The translations under genes and the position numbers were made by a program. The notes under the pieces are model-generated. The model was not told the origin of the DNA and did no database searches. It worked only from the letters and a program-made list of their open reading frames with translations. DNA of 64,000 nucleotides from Stenotrophomonas acidaminiphila (GTDB taxonomy: Bacteria; Pseudomonadota; Gammaproteobacteria; Xanthomonadales; Xanthomonadaceae). Shown here in pieces: positions 24,402 to 34,439 of the stretch; within the stretch, counting starts at the first letter, position 1, and each line of letters starts with the position of its first letter. Where the stretch lies: the NCBI RefSeq assembly GCF_001431595.1, contig NZ_LDJO01000012.1, forward strand, positions 1-64,000, written 5' to 3'.

Positions 24402-25655
24402 ATGGACACCCGCGAAATCCAGCGCAGGCTCGATACGGTGTGGCGCATGGAGTCGCCGCGCCTGATCGCGCGCCTGGCGCGGATGCTGGGCGACCTGGAC
24501 AGTGCCGAGGAACTGGCCCAGGACGCGCTGGTCGCCGCGCTCGAGCACTGGCCGCGGCAGGGCGTGCCCGACAACCCCGGCGCGTGGCTGATGACCACCG
24601 CCCAGCGCCGGGCGATCGACCTGCTGCGCCAGCGCCGCCTGCACGCCGGGAAGCAGGCGGCGATGGCGCGCGAGCCGGACCACCAGGGGAGCGTCGTGCG
24701 CGACCACGAGCGCGAAGTGGAAGACGCCATCGGCGACGACCTGCTGCGGCTGTTGTTCGTCGCCTGCCACCCGGTACTGCCGGCCGACGCGCGGGTGGCG
24801 CTGACCCTGCGCCTGCTGTGCGGCCTGAGCACGGCCGAGATCGCGCGTGCGTTCCTGCTGCCGGAACCGACCATCGCCCAGCGCATCGTCCGCGCCAAGC
24901 GCACCCTGGCCGAGCGCGGCATCCCGTTCGAGGTGCCGCGGCGACGGGCGCTGCCGCAGCGGCTGCGGTCGGTGCTGGAAGTGGTCTACCTGGTCTTCAA
25001 CGAAGGCTACGCCGCCAGCCACGGCGAGGACTGGATGCGCCCGGCGCTGTACGAGGAGGCGCTGCGCCTGGGTCGGGTGCTGGCGGCGTTGCTGCCGGCT
25101 TCGGCGCCGGTGCTGGGGTTGCTGGCGCTGATGGAACTGCAGGCGTCACGGATGGGTGCGCGCACCGATGCGCAGGGCGCGGCGGTGCTGTTGATGGAGC
25201 AGGACCGCAGCCGCTGGGACTGGCTGCAGATCGGCCGTGGCCAGGCGTTGCTGGAGAAGGCGCTGGCGCTGGGCGGCGGGGACGATGCCTATGTGCTGCA
25301 GGCGGCCATCGCCGCCTGCCATGCGCGGGCACGCCGCGCCGACCGGACCGACTGGGCCGGCATCGCGCAGCTGTATGCGCGGCTGGCGCGGGTCATGCCG
25401 TCGCCGGTGGTCGAACTCAACCGCGCCGTGGCGGTGGCCCGCGCGCAGGGGCCGCAGGCCGCCTGGCCGCTGCTCGAGGCCCTGCAGCAGGACGGCCGGC
25501 TGGATGACTATGCGCCGCTGCAGGCGGTACGTGGCGACCTGCTCGAGCACCTGGGCCGGCGCGACGAGGCGCGCAGCGCATTCGAGCGTGCCGCCGAGCT
25601 GAGCGGCAACGCCCGCGAACGCCAGGCGCTGCGCGCCCGCGCGGCAGACCTGTAG
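24402..25655 (+). CDS. ECF42-type RNA polymerase sigma factor with C-terminal TPR-like extension
   Basis: A 417-residue sigma factor: regions 2 and 4 in the first 180 residues (DLDSAEELAQDALVAALEHW, then GLSTAEIARAFLLPEPTIAQRIVRAKR), followed by a helical extension of about 230 residues with repeat-like blocks (FNEGYAASHG, then TPR-like helices). This is the ECF42 (COG4941) layout. Such factors have no anti-sigma; their extension is required for activity, and their targets are neighbouring DGPF genes, as seen here. ATG 24402 is chosen; in-frame GTG 24348 (overlapping the DUF1428 stop) and ATG 24378 are alternatives. Confidence 0.9.
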   Translation: MDTREIQRRLDTVWRMESPRLIARLARMLGDLDSAEELAQDALVAALEHWPRQGVPDNPGAWLMTTAQRRAIDLLRQRRLHAGKQAAMAREPDHQGSVVRDHEREVEDAIGDDLLRLLFVACHPVLPADARVALTLRLLCGLSTAEIARAFLLPEPTIAQRIVRAKRTLAERGIPFEVPRRRALPQRLRSVLEVVYLVFNEGYAASHGEDWMRPALYEEALRLGRVLAALLPASAPVLGLLALMELQASRMGARTDAQGAAVLLMEQDRSRWDWLQIGRGQALLEKALALGGGDDAYVLQAAIAACHARARRADRTDWAGIAQLYARLARVMPSPVVELNRAVAVARAQGPQAAWPLLEALQQDGRLDDYAPLQAVRGDLLEHLGRRDEARSAFERAAELSGNARERQALRARAADL

Positions 25656-25787
25656 CCGCCGTGCGGTGCCGCGCCCGCCGGTGGCCGGCCGTGCCGGAAC
25701 CGGCCGTTGCCCATGCGTTACGGCACTGCCCGGGTGGCCGTGGCGCTGGCTACACTCCACCGGTTGTTCGACCCACTGGAGATGGAT

Positions 25788-27437
<1,650 letters not shown>

Positions 27438-27485
27438 GCATCGCCGGCAGCGCCCTTCGTGCCGGGAACGGCGCGGAGGCTCCGC

Positions 27486-27512
27486 GGACGCCGCCCATGA
27501 TGGGCGGCGTCC
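27486..27512 (+). terminator. Hairpin terminator after the M28 gene
   Basis: A perfect 12-base stem (GGACGCCGCCCA, 27486-27497, with TGGGCGGCGTCC, 27501-27512) and a TGA loop, 49 bases after the M28 stop codon. There is no real T tract afterwards (CGTCGTTTG), so it is either an atypical intrinsic terminator or an end-stabilising hairpin. Confidence 0.6.
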
Positions 27513-27645
27513 GTCGTTTGCGGCGCCCGTTTCCGGCCGCGGCCGGCGGCCTTCGTCGCCCGGATCGCGGGTTTCGTCGCATGCCGCTTGTCTGCCGCGG
27601 CCCAGCGCCTATGCTCGCCAGCACTGTCCAGCCGGGAACGCCGCG

Positions 27646-28932
27646 ATGATCGCCAGCCTGTGGTTCTGCCTCCGCATCCTGCTGGCCTGGGTGCTGGCGC
27701 TGGTGGCGCTGGCCATCGTCTGGGGGCATCTGTTCGGTGGCCCGGGCACGGTGTTCGCGCTGCTGGTGATCGGCGCGCTGGCGATGGCCGCGGTCAACAT
27801 CGCCAGCCACCTGCGCCGGGTCAAGCTGGTGGCCGGGCGGCTGGACCACGACAGCCTGTCCAGCCGCCTGCAGCGCCGGATCGAACTGCCGTTCGACGCC
27901 GCGCAGGCCTTCGCCCTGGTCGAATCGGTGGTCGCCGGGCTGCCGCGGGTGGTGGACGTGGAAAGCTCGCCCGCCAGCCTGCAGGTACGGGCCCGGATCG
28001 CGCGCTCGGACCCGGGCAAGGCGCCGCCGCCGTCGCGCTGGAACCCGCTGGCATGGCTGGCGGTGCGGCACGACCGGGTCTCGGCCACGGTCACCCCGGG
28101 GCAGGGCACGAGCAGTGTGACGCTGTTGTTCGAGCCCGATGCCGGTGCCTGGGTGGACCTGCTGCTGGCCGACGAGGGCAGCAACCGCGAGAACGCCGAA
28201 GCGGTCAGCCGCGCGATGAGCCAGCGCGTGGCCGAGCAGCGCCGCGACGAGCGCGAATCGGCCGCGCGCGCCGAGGCCGAGAAGGAGCTGAGCGTGGCGC
28301 GCCTGAACCTGCTGCACGCGCAGGTCGAGCCCCACTTCCTGTACAACACCCTGGCCAACGCGCAGGTGCTGACCCGCACCGATCCCGAACGTGCCGAGCG
28401 CATGCTCGGTCATCTCATCCAGTACCTGCGCAGCTCGCTGCCCGGCATCGACCAGTCGTTGTCGACCCTGGGGCAGGAGCTGGAACGGGTGCAGGCCTAC
28501 CTGGAGATCCTGCGCATCCGCATGGGCGCGCGGCTGGTGGTGCGGATCGACGTGCCCGATTCCCTGCAGGACGTCGCGCTGCCGTCGATGGCGCTGCAGA
28601 CCCTGGTGGAAAACGCGATCAAGCACGGGCTGGAGCCCAAGCCCGGCGGCGGCACGATCTGGGTGCTCGCGCGCGAGAGCGATGGCCAGGTCCACCTCAC
28701 CGTCGCCGACGACGGCCAGGGCGTGGGCGGCAGCAGCGGCGGTACCGGCATCGGCCTGAAGAACCTGCGCGAACGCCTGCGCCTGAGCTGCGGGCCGCAG
28801 GCCGGCTTCGCCCTGGTATCCAACTTCCCCAGCGGCGCGGCGGCCACCATCACCCTGCCGCGCAGGCCGCCCGCGGCGCGGGCCGCGCCGGTCGCCGCCA
28901 CCCACGTGCCGGAGCTGCCCCATGCAACTTGA
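27646..28932 (+). CDS. LytS/AlgZ-type sensor histidine kinase
   Basis: A 428-residue membrane kinase with two N-terminal helices (about 5-27 and 33-55), a cytoplasmic linker, a His_kinase domain with the phosphoacceptor in HAQVEPHFLYNTLAN (His near 229), and an ATPase domain with LVENAIKHGLEP and DDGQGVGG. It belongs to the LytS/YehU class, which pairs with LytTR regulators. The partner gene starts inside its 3' end (11-base overlap). Its Cys-poor short periplasmic loop suggests it senses something in or near the membrane; signal unknown. Confidence 0.9.
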   Translation: MIASLWFCLRILLAWVLALVALAIVWGHLFGGPGTVFALLVIGALAMAAVNIASHLRRVKLVAGRLDHDSLSSRLQRRIELPFDAAQAFALVESVVAGLPRVVDVESSPASLQVRARIARSDPGKAPPPSRWNPLAWLAVRHDRVSATVTPGQGTSSVTLLFEPDAGAWVDLLLADEGSNRENAEAVSRAMSQRVAEQRRDERESAARAEAEKELSVARLNLLHAQVEPHFLYNTLANAQVLTRTDPERAERMLGHLIQYLRSSLPGIDQSLSTLGQELERVQAYLEILRIRMGARLVVRIDVPDSLQDVALPSMALQTLVENAIKHGLEPKPGGGTIWVLARESDGQVHLTVADDGQGVGGSSGGTGIGLKNLRERLRLSCGPQAGFALVSNFPSGAAATITLPRRPPAARAAPVAATHVPELPHAT

Positions 28933-29695
28933 TGCCCTGGTCGCCGAGGACGAACCGCTGCTGCGCCAGGCGCTGGTCGCGCAACTGCGGCGGCTGTGGC
29001 CGGAACTGCGGATCGTCGCCGAGTGCGAGGATGGCGCCGCCGCGCTGGAAATGCTGGAAACGCTGCGGCCGGACCTGGCCTTCCTCGACATCCGCATGCC
29101 CGGCGTCACCGGTATCGATGTCGCCCGCGCGCTGGAGACGCTCAGTCCGCGCACCCAGGCGGTGTTCATCACCGCCTACGACCAGTACGCGATCGATGCG
29201 TTCGAGCGCGGCGCGGTCGATTACCTGCTCAAGCCGGTGGCCGACGAGCGCCTGCTGGCCACCCGCCAGCGGGTGCTCGCGCGGGTGCAGGCCGGGGCAC
29301 CGGACCGGCAGCTGCTTGACCAGCTGCTGGACCAGCTGGCGCGGCGTCCGGCCGTTGCCGGCGCCGTGCCGCCGCCGGCCTGGATCACCGCCAGCAACGG
29401 CCGCGAGACCCGGCTGGTGATGCTGGAGGACGTGCTGTATTTCCGCGCCGACAGCAAGTACACCGCGGTGGTCACCGCCGACGAGGAACTGCTTTTGCGC
29501 AGTTCGCTGCGCGAACTGGCGCAGGTGCTGGACCCGCAGTGTTTCCGCCAGGTGCACCGTTCCAGCATCGTCAACATGAAGGCGGTGGCCGCGGTGAGCC
29601 GCGACGACAGCGGGCGCGGCGTACTGCGGCTGAAGAACCGCAGCGAGACGCTGGTGGTCAGCCAACCGTTCATGAGCCTGTTCCGCGGCATGTGA
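28922..29695 (+). CDS. LytTR-family response regulator
   Basis: A 257-residue regulator: receiver domain with the acidic pocket Asp10, phosphoacceptor Asp56 (FLDIRMPG) and Lys in YLLKPV, then a LytTR DNA-binding domain (about 155-255, with RADSKYTAVVT and FRQVHRSSIVNM). Overlaps the kinase gene by 11 bases, so the two are a co-translated pair. LytTR regulators typically control envelope or exopolysaccharide genes. The target may include the small exported-type protein 33 bases downstream. Confidence 0.92.
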   Translation: MQLDALVAEDEPLLRQALVAQLRRLWPELRIVAECEDGAAALEMLETLRPDLAFLDIRMPGVTGIDVARALETLSPRTQAVFITAYDQYAIDAFERGAVDYLLKPVADERLLATRQRVLARVQAGAPDRQLLDQLLDQLARRPAVAGAVPPPAWITASNGRETRLVMLEDVLYFRADSKYTAVVTADEELLLRSSLRELAQVLDPQCFRQVHRSSIVNMKAVAAVSRDDSGRGVLRLKNRSETLVVSQPFMSLFRGM

Positions 29696-29728
29696 GTCCC
29701 TGCCTGCGGGCGTACAAGGAGAAGTGCC

Positions 29729-30073
29729 ATGCAGTACCTGACTTTCCTGCTCGGCAGCCTGATGGCGATGCTGGGCTACCGCGAACCGCAGGGGCACACG
29801 TCGATCGTGCGTGTCAGCGGCGAACAGGCCGTGCTCAGCCGCACCACGGTGTCCGGCGACCACGCCCGCTTCCAGTGCCTGCAGAGCGAAAGCGGCAACT
29901 GCTTCTACCGGCTCTACCGCGAGCACTGCCGTGAACAGCCCGGCGGCGAACTATGCCAGCGCCAGGCGCTTGGCGATTTCAGCCTGGTGGTCGGCGGCGT
30001 GCGCGACGTGCAGGGGTTGCCGGCCGGCTTCGGCCAGCAGGTGCGCGCGCGCAATGCGCAACGCCGCGACTGA
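29729..30073 (+). CDS. Small cysteine-containing hypothetical protein
   Basis: A 114-residue protein of unknown function. It begins with a short hydrophobic stretch (YLTFLLGSLMAMLGY) that may be an uncleaved signal or anchor. Four cysteines follow (FQC, NCF, HCRE, ELC), spaced as if for two disulfides, which fits a periplasmic location. A strong AAGGAG lies seven to nine bases before ATG 29729. It is 33 bases behind the LytTR regulator with no terminator between, so it is probably in the same operon. Confidence 0.6.
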   Translation: MQYLTFLLGSLMAMLGYREPQGHTSIVRVSGEQAVLSRTTVSGDHARFQCLQSESGNCFYRLYREHCREQPGGELCQRQALGDFSLVVGGVRDVQGLPAGFGQQVRARNAQRRD

Positions 30074-30085
30074 GCGCGGCGTTGC
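30058..30085. terminator. Bidirectional hairpin between convergent genes
   Basis: A perfect 11-base stem (GCAACGCCGCG, 30058-30068, with CGCGGCGTTGC, 30075-30085) with loop ACTGAG. The stop codon of the rightward small gene sits in the loop. The leftward gene's stop is at 30110. There is no T tract on either side. Confidence 0.6.
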
Positions 30086-30109
30086 GGGAGCGATGCGGCG
30101 GCAGCGGGA

Positions 30110-30712
30110 TCAGAACGCCGGTTGCAGGCGCAGCCCGTCGTCGCCGATGTGGTTGAGCTTGCCGACCAGTTCCGAATGCTGCCGCATGCGGCCCAGCTCG
30201 CGCATGATGCGGATGTCCTCGTGGCGCAGTTCGCGCCGGGACGCCACCGCCTGCTTGTAGTCGAGCACTTCGGGGTAGTGCCGGGCCATCTCCAGCGCTT
30301 CGGCCACGGTTTCCACGCTGTCGGCGTCGGAGCTGATCCGCGCGCGGCTGTTGAAAGCCTTCATCCAGCGCTCGAAGCCGGCGGTATGGTCGAACATGTT
30401 GGCCATGAACCAGATCACGAACAGGATCGACACCCACGAGCCGAACACGATCACCACGCGGGTGAAGGTGATATGGAAATCGTCGCGCCACAGGTAGTTG
30501 GTGATCAGCCCGAGGATCAGCAGCGACGCCGCCTGCCAGAGCACGATGGACGCCATCAGCCACTGGCACTTGGCCTTGGCAAGTACCGCCACCTCGTCGC
30601 GTATCTGTTCGTCGCTGAGGTTCTTCCAGTGCGCGACCTGCTTCTCGAACGGACTGCGGTACAGCTCATTGTCCTGCAGCAACAAACCCAAACCCTTGAA
30701 CAACGCGATCAT
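30110..30712 (-). CDS. Two-helix membrane protein of unknown function
   Basis: A 200-residue protein with two membrane helices (about residues 50-75 and 85-107) between a charged N-terminal region (SDEQIRDEVAVLAKAKCQ) and a long helical cytoplasmic tail (SSDADSVETVAEALEMARHYPEVLDY). No family recognised. ATG 30712 is set by AGGAG six bases upstream; the frame continues to a TTG at 30808. A candidate ECF-like promoter lies at 30751-30779. Confidence 0.65.
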   Translation of the reverse strand: MIALFKGLGLLLQDNELYRSPFEKQVAHWKNLSDEQIRDEVAVLAKAKCQWLMASIVLWQAASLLILGLITNYLWRDDFHITFTRVVIVFGSWVSILFVIWFMANMFDHTAGFERWMKAFNSRARISSDADSVETVAEALEMARHYPEVLDYKQAVASRRELRHEDIRIMRELGRMRQHSELVGKLNHIGDDGLRLQPAF

Positions 30713-31041
30713 GTGGAGCTCCTTGCAGATACTGGCTGGAACGAGCGACGGATACGGCGTGGAACGATCTGGCGGTTCCAGTTCTAGCACTTTCATGCGG
30801 CTTGGCAATGGGCGCGATGCGACGACGCCTGCGCGGCGGCGTTGCCGGGCGCCTGCATGGCCCCGGCTTTTTGCGGCGCGTCATCGTGCAAGTGGCGGAA
30901 TCAGAAATCGAAAGCGCATCGGCATGCTGCGGGCGCACATGGCCTGGACGGTGGCCGGCGGCCAACCCGGGGGCGCCGCGCCCGGCTGCGCGCCGCCGCG
31001 GCCGCGGCCGGCGTGCGCGGCCGTTCCACTACGATATCCGC
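30713..31041. other. Intergenic region between divergent genes
   Basis: About 330 bases without a gene. The left part holds the dyad GGAAC-N9-GTTCC (30761-30779, spanning the candidate promoter). The right part is very GC-rich with runs of CG and ends with a TACGAT box (31030-31035), a possible -10 only a few bases before the MpaB-like gene's ATG. Confidence 0.4.
30751..30779 (-). promoter_or_regulatory. Possible ECF-type promoter (GGAACC-N17-CGTATC)
   Basis: Minus strand GGAACC (30779-30774), 17 bases, CGTATC (30756-30751). A GGAAC -35 with a CGT-start -10 is typical of ECF sigma factors. A transcript from about 30744 would give a 32-base leader to ATG 30712. The same bases form a GGAAC/GTTCC dyad, so this could instead be an operator. 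The cognate factor is unknown. Confidence 0.35.
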
Positions 31042-31965
31042 ATGTCGTTCCTGTCCGCCCCCGTGTCATCGGCCGTCACCGCGCAGATCCGGCGCTGGGT
31101 GCTCGATGCCTTCCCGCGCGACCGCAGCGGCATCGATTACGACGCGCCGCCGGGCGACCCGGGCTGGTTCGGCCCCGACAGCGTGACCTGGCGCATCCAC
31201 TCCGAATTCCCGGGCATGCTCGCCGGCGGCCTGTGCGCGCTGATGCTGCAGTTGCTGCACCCGCGCGCGCTGACCGGCGTCTACGACCATTCCAACTTCC
31301 GCCAGGACCTGGTCGGGCGCCTGCGCCGCACCACCGCGTTCGTGGCCGGCACCAGCTACGCGCCGGCGGCGGAGGTGGAAGCACTGGTCGGGCGGGTGCG
31401 GCGGATCCACGCGCGCGTGGCCGGCACCCTGCCCGATGGCCGCGCCTATGCCGCCGACGATCCGGAACTGCTCACCTGGGTGCATGTCACCGAAGCCTAC
31501 GGCTTCCTCGAGGGCTGCCGCCGCTACTGCCGCGACGTGCCCGAGGCCATCGCCGACCGCTACTACGACGAGTACCGGCGCGTGGCCGAGGCGCTGGGCG
31601 CGCGTGCGGTACCGGCGAGCCAGGCACAGGTGCGCGCGTACTTCGCCGCACGGCAGCCGCAACTGCACATGGACGCGCGTTCGCGCGAGGTGCTGGCGGT
31701 GCTCGAGGGCGTGCGCCTGCCGGTACCGTTGCCCGGGGCATCGCGCGACCTGTTCCTGGCCGCGGGCGCGGCATTGTTGCCGGACTGGGCACCGCCGCTG
31801 CTCGGCCGTGACCGCCGCGGCCAGCGCCTGCGTGCGGCGCTCGCCGCACGCCTGCTGCGCGGGTCGGCGCCCTTGTTCCGCGCCGCGCTGGGCGACGGCA
31901 TCGCCGCACGCGCCTGCCAGCGCATGGGACGCGACCCGCAGTCACTGCTGCACTGGCCAGCGTGA
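31042..31965 (+). CDS. Oxygenase MpaB family protein (DUF2236)
   Basis: A 307-residue, largely helical protein of the MpaB/latex-clearing-protein-like (DUF2236) family. The family core LLHPRALTGVYDHSNFRQDLVGRLRRTTAFV and the later HVTEAYGFLEG are present. Relatives bind heme b and cleave unsaturated substrates with oxygen, but most bacterial members have unknown substrates. ATG 31042 begins the conserved sequence; the upstream frame is shadow-like. It converges on the M13 peptidase gene with an inverted repeat between. Confidence 0.82.
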   Translation: MSFLSAPVSSAVTAQIRRWVLDAFPRDRSGIDYDAPPGDPGWFGPDSVTWRIHSEFPGMLAGGLCALMLQLLHPRALTGVYDHSNFRQDLVGRLRRTTAFVAGTSYAPAAEVEALVGRVRRIHARVAGTLPDGRAYAADDPELLTWVHVTEAYGFLEGCRRYCRDVPEAIADRYYDEYRRVAEALGARAVPASQAQVRAYFAARQPQLHMDARSREVLAVLEGVRLPVPLPGASRDLFLAAGAALLPDWAPPLLGRDRRGQRLRAALAARLLRGSAPLFRAALGDGIAARACQRMGRDPQSLLHWPA

Positions 31966-31984
31966 CCGGCCAAGCCCGGGGTCA

Positions 31985-32021
31985 GGGTCGGATCGCCACC
32001 CGCACGACCCGGCTCCGACCC
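31985..32021. terminator. Inverted repeat between convergent genes
   Basis: GGGTCGGA (31985-31992) and TCCGACCC (32014-32021) form an 8-base stem around a 21-base loop between the MpaB-like and M13 genes. Similar GGGTCGGA/TCCGACCC hairpins are common between Stenotrophomonas genes, so this may be a family of intergenic repeats rather than a plain terminator. Confidence 0.5.
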
Positions 32022-32049
32022 CGTGCTGCGCCTGCCAACCAGCGCCGCG

Positions 32050-34152
32050 TTACCAGACCTTGACCCGCTTGTCCGGCGCCAGGTACAGGGCCTGGCCTTC
32101 CTTGACCCCGAATGCCGGATACCACGCATCGAGATTGCGCACGGTCAGCGTGCGGAACTGGCCCGGCGCATGCACGTTGGTCAGCAGCGAATTGCGCAGT
32201 GCCTGCTCGCGCATCTTGCTGCGCCAGGCCTGGGCGAAGCCGAGGAAGAAGCGCTGGTCCGGGGTGAAGCCTTCCAGGTCCTGCGCCGGCTTGCCCTGCT
32301 GCGCCATGCGGTAGGCATCATGGGCGGTCGCCAGCCCGGCCACGTCGGCGATGTTCTCGCCCAGGGTCAGGCGGCCATTGACGTGCACGCCCGGGAACGG
32401 CGCGTAGCTGCTGAACTGCGCGGCCAGCGCGTCGCCGGCGGCGTTGAACTGCTTCAGGTCTTCGGCCGTCCACCAGTTGTGCAGCCTGCCGGTCTCGTCG
32501 AACAACGCGCCGGCGTTGTCGAAGCCATGGCTGATCTCGTGGCCGATCACCGCGCCGATGGCGCCGTAGTTCACCGCATCGTCGGCCGCCGGGTCGAAGA
32601 ACGGCGGCTGCAGGATCGCGGCCGGGAACACCAGGCGGTTTTCCAGCGGCACGTTCATGGCATTGATGGTCTGCGGCAGCATCGCCCATTCGCCGCGGTC
32701 GACCGGCTGGCCGAGCTTGGCGATGTTGCGCCGGTACTCGAACAGCGCCGCGCGCTGCGCGTTGCCCAGCGCGTCGTCGCGCTTCACCTCGAGTGCGCCG
32801 TAGTCGCGCCATTTGTCCGGGTAGCCCATGCCGACCTTGAGCCCGGCCACCTTGGCCTGTGCGTGCGCCTTGGTCTGCGGCGACATCCATTCAAGCGCAT
32901 CGATGCGCTTGGCGAAAGCGGCGATGATGTTCCGGGCCATCTCGTCCGCGCGTGCCTTGGTGGCAGCGTCGAAATGGCGCTCGACGTAAAGCTTGCCGAC
33001 CGCCTCGCCGATGGCGTTGTTGGTCTCGCTGACCGCGCGCTTCCAGCGCTCGCTCTGCTGCGGGGTGCCGCTCATCGCGGTGCCGTGGAAGGCGAAGTGC
33101 GCATCGGCGAACGCCTTGGGCAGGTACGGTGCGGCCTCGTCCAGGGCGTGGAAGGCCAGGTATTCCTTCCATGTGTCCAGCGGCTCGCTGGCGACCAGTT
33201 TCGACAACCCGGCCACCGCCCGGGGCTGCCAGACGATGAAGTCCTGCTGCGCCGACAGCCCGGCCGCATCCAGGAACGCCGCCCAGTCCATGCCCGGTGC
33301 CTTCGCCGCCAGATCGGACTGTTTCCAGGCATTGGCGCCCTTCTCCACGTCGTTGGTCTCCTCCTGGGTGGCATGCGCGCGCGCGATCCTGGTTTCCAGC
33401 GCGACGATGCGCGCGGCCTTGGCCGCGGCGGCGCTGTCGCCGGACAATTCCAGCAGCCGGGCGACATAGCCCTCGTAGGCCGTGCGCAGTTCGGCCATGC
33501 GCCCGCCCTCCAGGTAGAAGTCGCGGTCGGGCATGCCCAGTCCGCCCTGCACCAGGTAGGGCACGTTGCGGTCCGGCTGCAGCAGGTCCACCGACACCCA
33601 GACGCCGAACAGGTGCGGGGTGTAGAAGTTGGTGGCATTGAGCAGGTCGACGTCGGCACGCAGGCTGGCGCCCAGGGTCCGTGCCAGCGCCTGCCGGTCG
33701 GCGATGGCTGCGATGGCCTGCAGCTGTGGCTGCACCGGTGCCACGCCGCGCGCCTCGATGCCTGCTTCGTCCATGAACGCGGCGTAGTAGTCGCCGATCC
33801 TGCGCGCATCGCCGTCGCTGGCGCGGGTGGCTTCCTCCAGGATCGCGCGGGTATCGCCCAGGGTCTTCTCGTAGATGATGTTGAAGCTGCCGAAGCTGGA
33901 ACGGTCGGCCGGGATCCCGGTGCGCTGCACCCACTGGCCGTTGGCGAAGTCGAAGAAGTTGTCGCCGGCGGCCACGCTGCGGTCCATGCCGGAGACGTCG
34001 AAGCCGAAGCTGCCCAGCTGCGCCCTGGCCACGGCAGCCGGCGCGGCGGTGGCTGCCGTGGTCTGTTCGGCGGGCGCCTTGTCGCCGCCGCAGCCGCTCA
34101 GCGACAGCGCGGACCCGAGAGCGAGTGCGAGGATCGAACGTTGCAGGGCCAT
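32050..34152 (-). CDS. M13 family zinc metallopeptidase lipoprotein (PepO/neprilysin-like)
   Basis: A 700-residue lipoprotein with a signal peptide and lipobox ending SLSGC, then the M13 N- and C-terminal domains. The zinc site is complete: HEISH in VIGHEISHGFDNAG and ENIAD in TLGENIADVAGLATA; the substrate-binding NAYY-like region and the C-terminal CxxW-type end (PDKRVKVW) are also recognisable. It should cleave short peptides at the cell surface or in the periplasm. A TAGACT box near 34180 (minus strand) could be its -10. The start at ATG 34152 gives a standard lipoprotein signal. Confidence 0.92.
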   Translation of the reverse strand: MALQRSILALALGSALSLSGCGGDKAPAEQTTAATAAPAAVARAQLGSFGFDVSGMDRSVAAGDNFFDFANGQWVQRTGIPADRSSFGSFNIIYEKTLGDTRAILEEATRASDGDARRIGDYYAAFMDEAGIEARGVAPVQPQLQAIAAIADRQALARTLGASLRADVDLLNATNFYTPHLFGVWVSVDLLQPDRNVPYLVQGGLGMPDRDFYLEGGRMAELRTAYEGYVARLLELSGDSAAAAKAARIVALETRIARAHATQEETNDVEKGANAWKQSDLAAKAPGMDWAAFLDAAGLSAQQDFIVWQPRAVAGLSKLVASEPLDTWKEYLAFHALDEAAPYLPKAFADAHFAFHGTAMSGTPQQSERWKRAVSETNNAIGEAVGKLYVERHFDAATKARADEMARNIIAAFAKRIDALEWMSPQTKAHAQAKVAGLKVGMGYPDKWRDYGALEVKRDDALGNAQRAALFEYRRNIAKLGQPVDRGEWAMLPQTINAMNVPLENRLVFPAAILQPPFFDPAADDAVNYGAIGAVIGHEISHGFDNAGALFDETGRLHNWWTAEDLKQFNAAGDALAAQFSSYAPFPGVHVNGRLTLGENIADVAGLATAHDAYRMAQQGKPAQDLEGFTPDQRFFLGFAQAWRSKMREQALRNSLLTNVHAPGQFRTLTVRNLDAWYPAFGVKEGQALYLAPDKRVKVW

Positions 34153-34439
34153 GCTGGCTCCGGATTCTGGGATGGAGTGCGCAGTCTAGTGCCACGCCTG
34201 CGATGTCGCCTTGCCGATTCGGGTACTTGTCGCGTGCCAAGTCTTCCCGTCGGGGGCGTTTGTACTGCATGCTGTCGAACGGACATCGATAGCGGCTTCC
34301 GTGGGAGGACGGTCGTCGCATTGCGTGCGTGCGGCGCAGCGCCATTGAAGCGGCTGGCCGCGGGCGGCCGGCGGTTTCCGATGGCACGGCGGACAACGAA
34401 CGAGACCATGCACGCAGAGCGAATGCTGACGCAGGGAAG

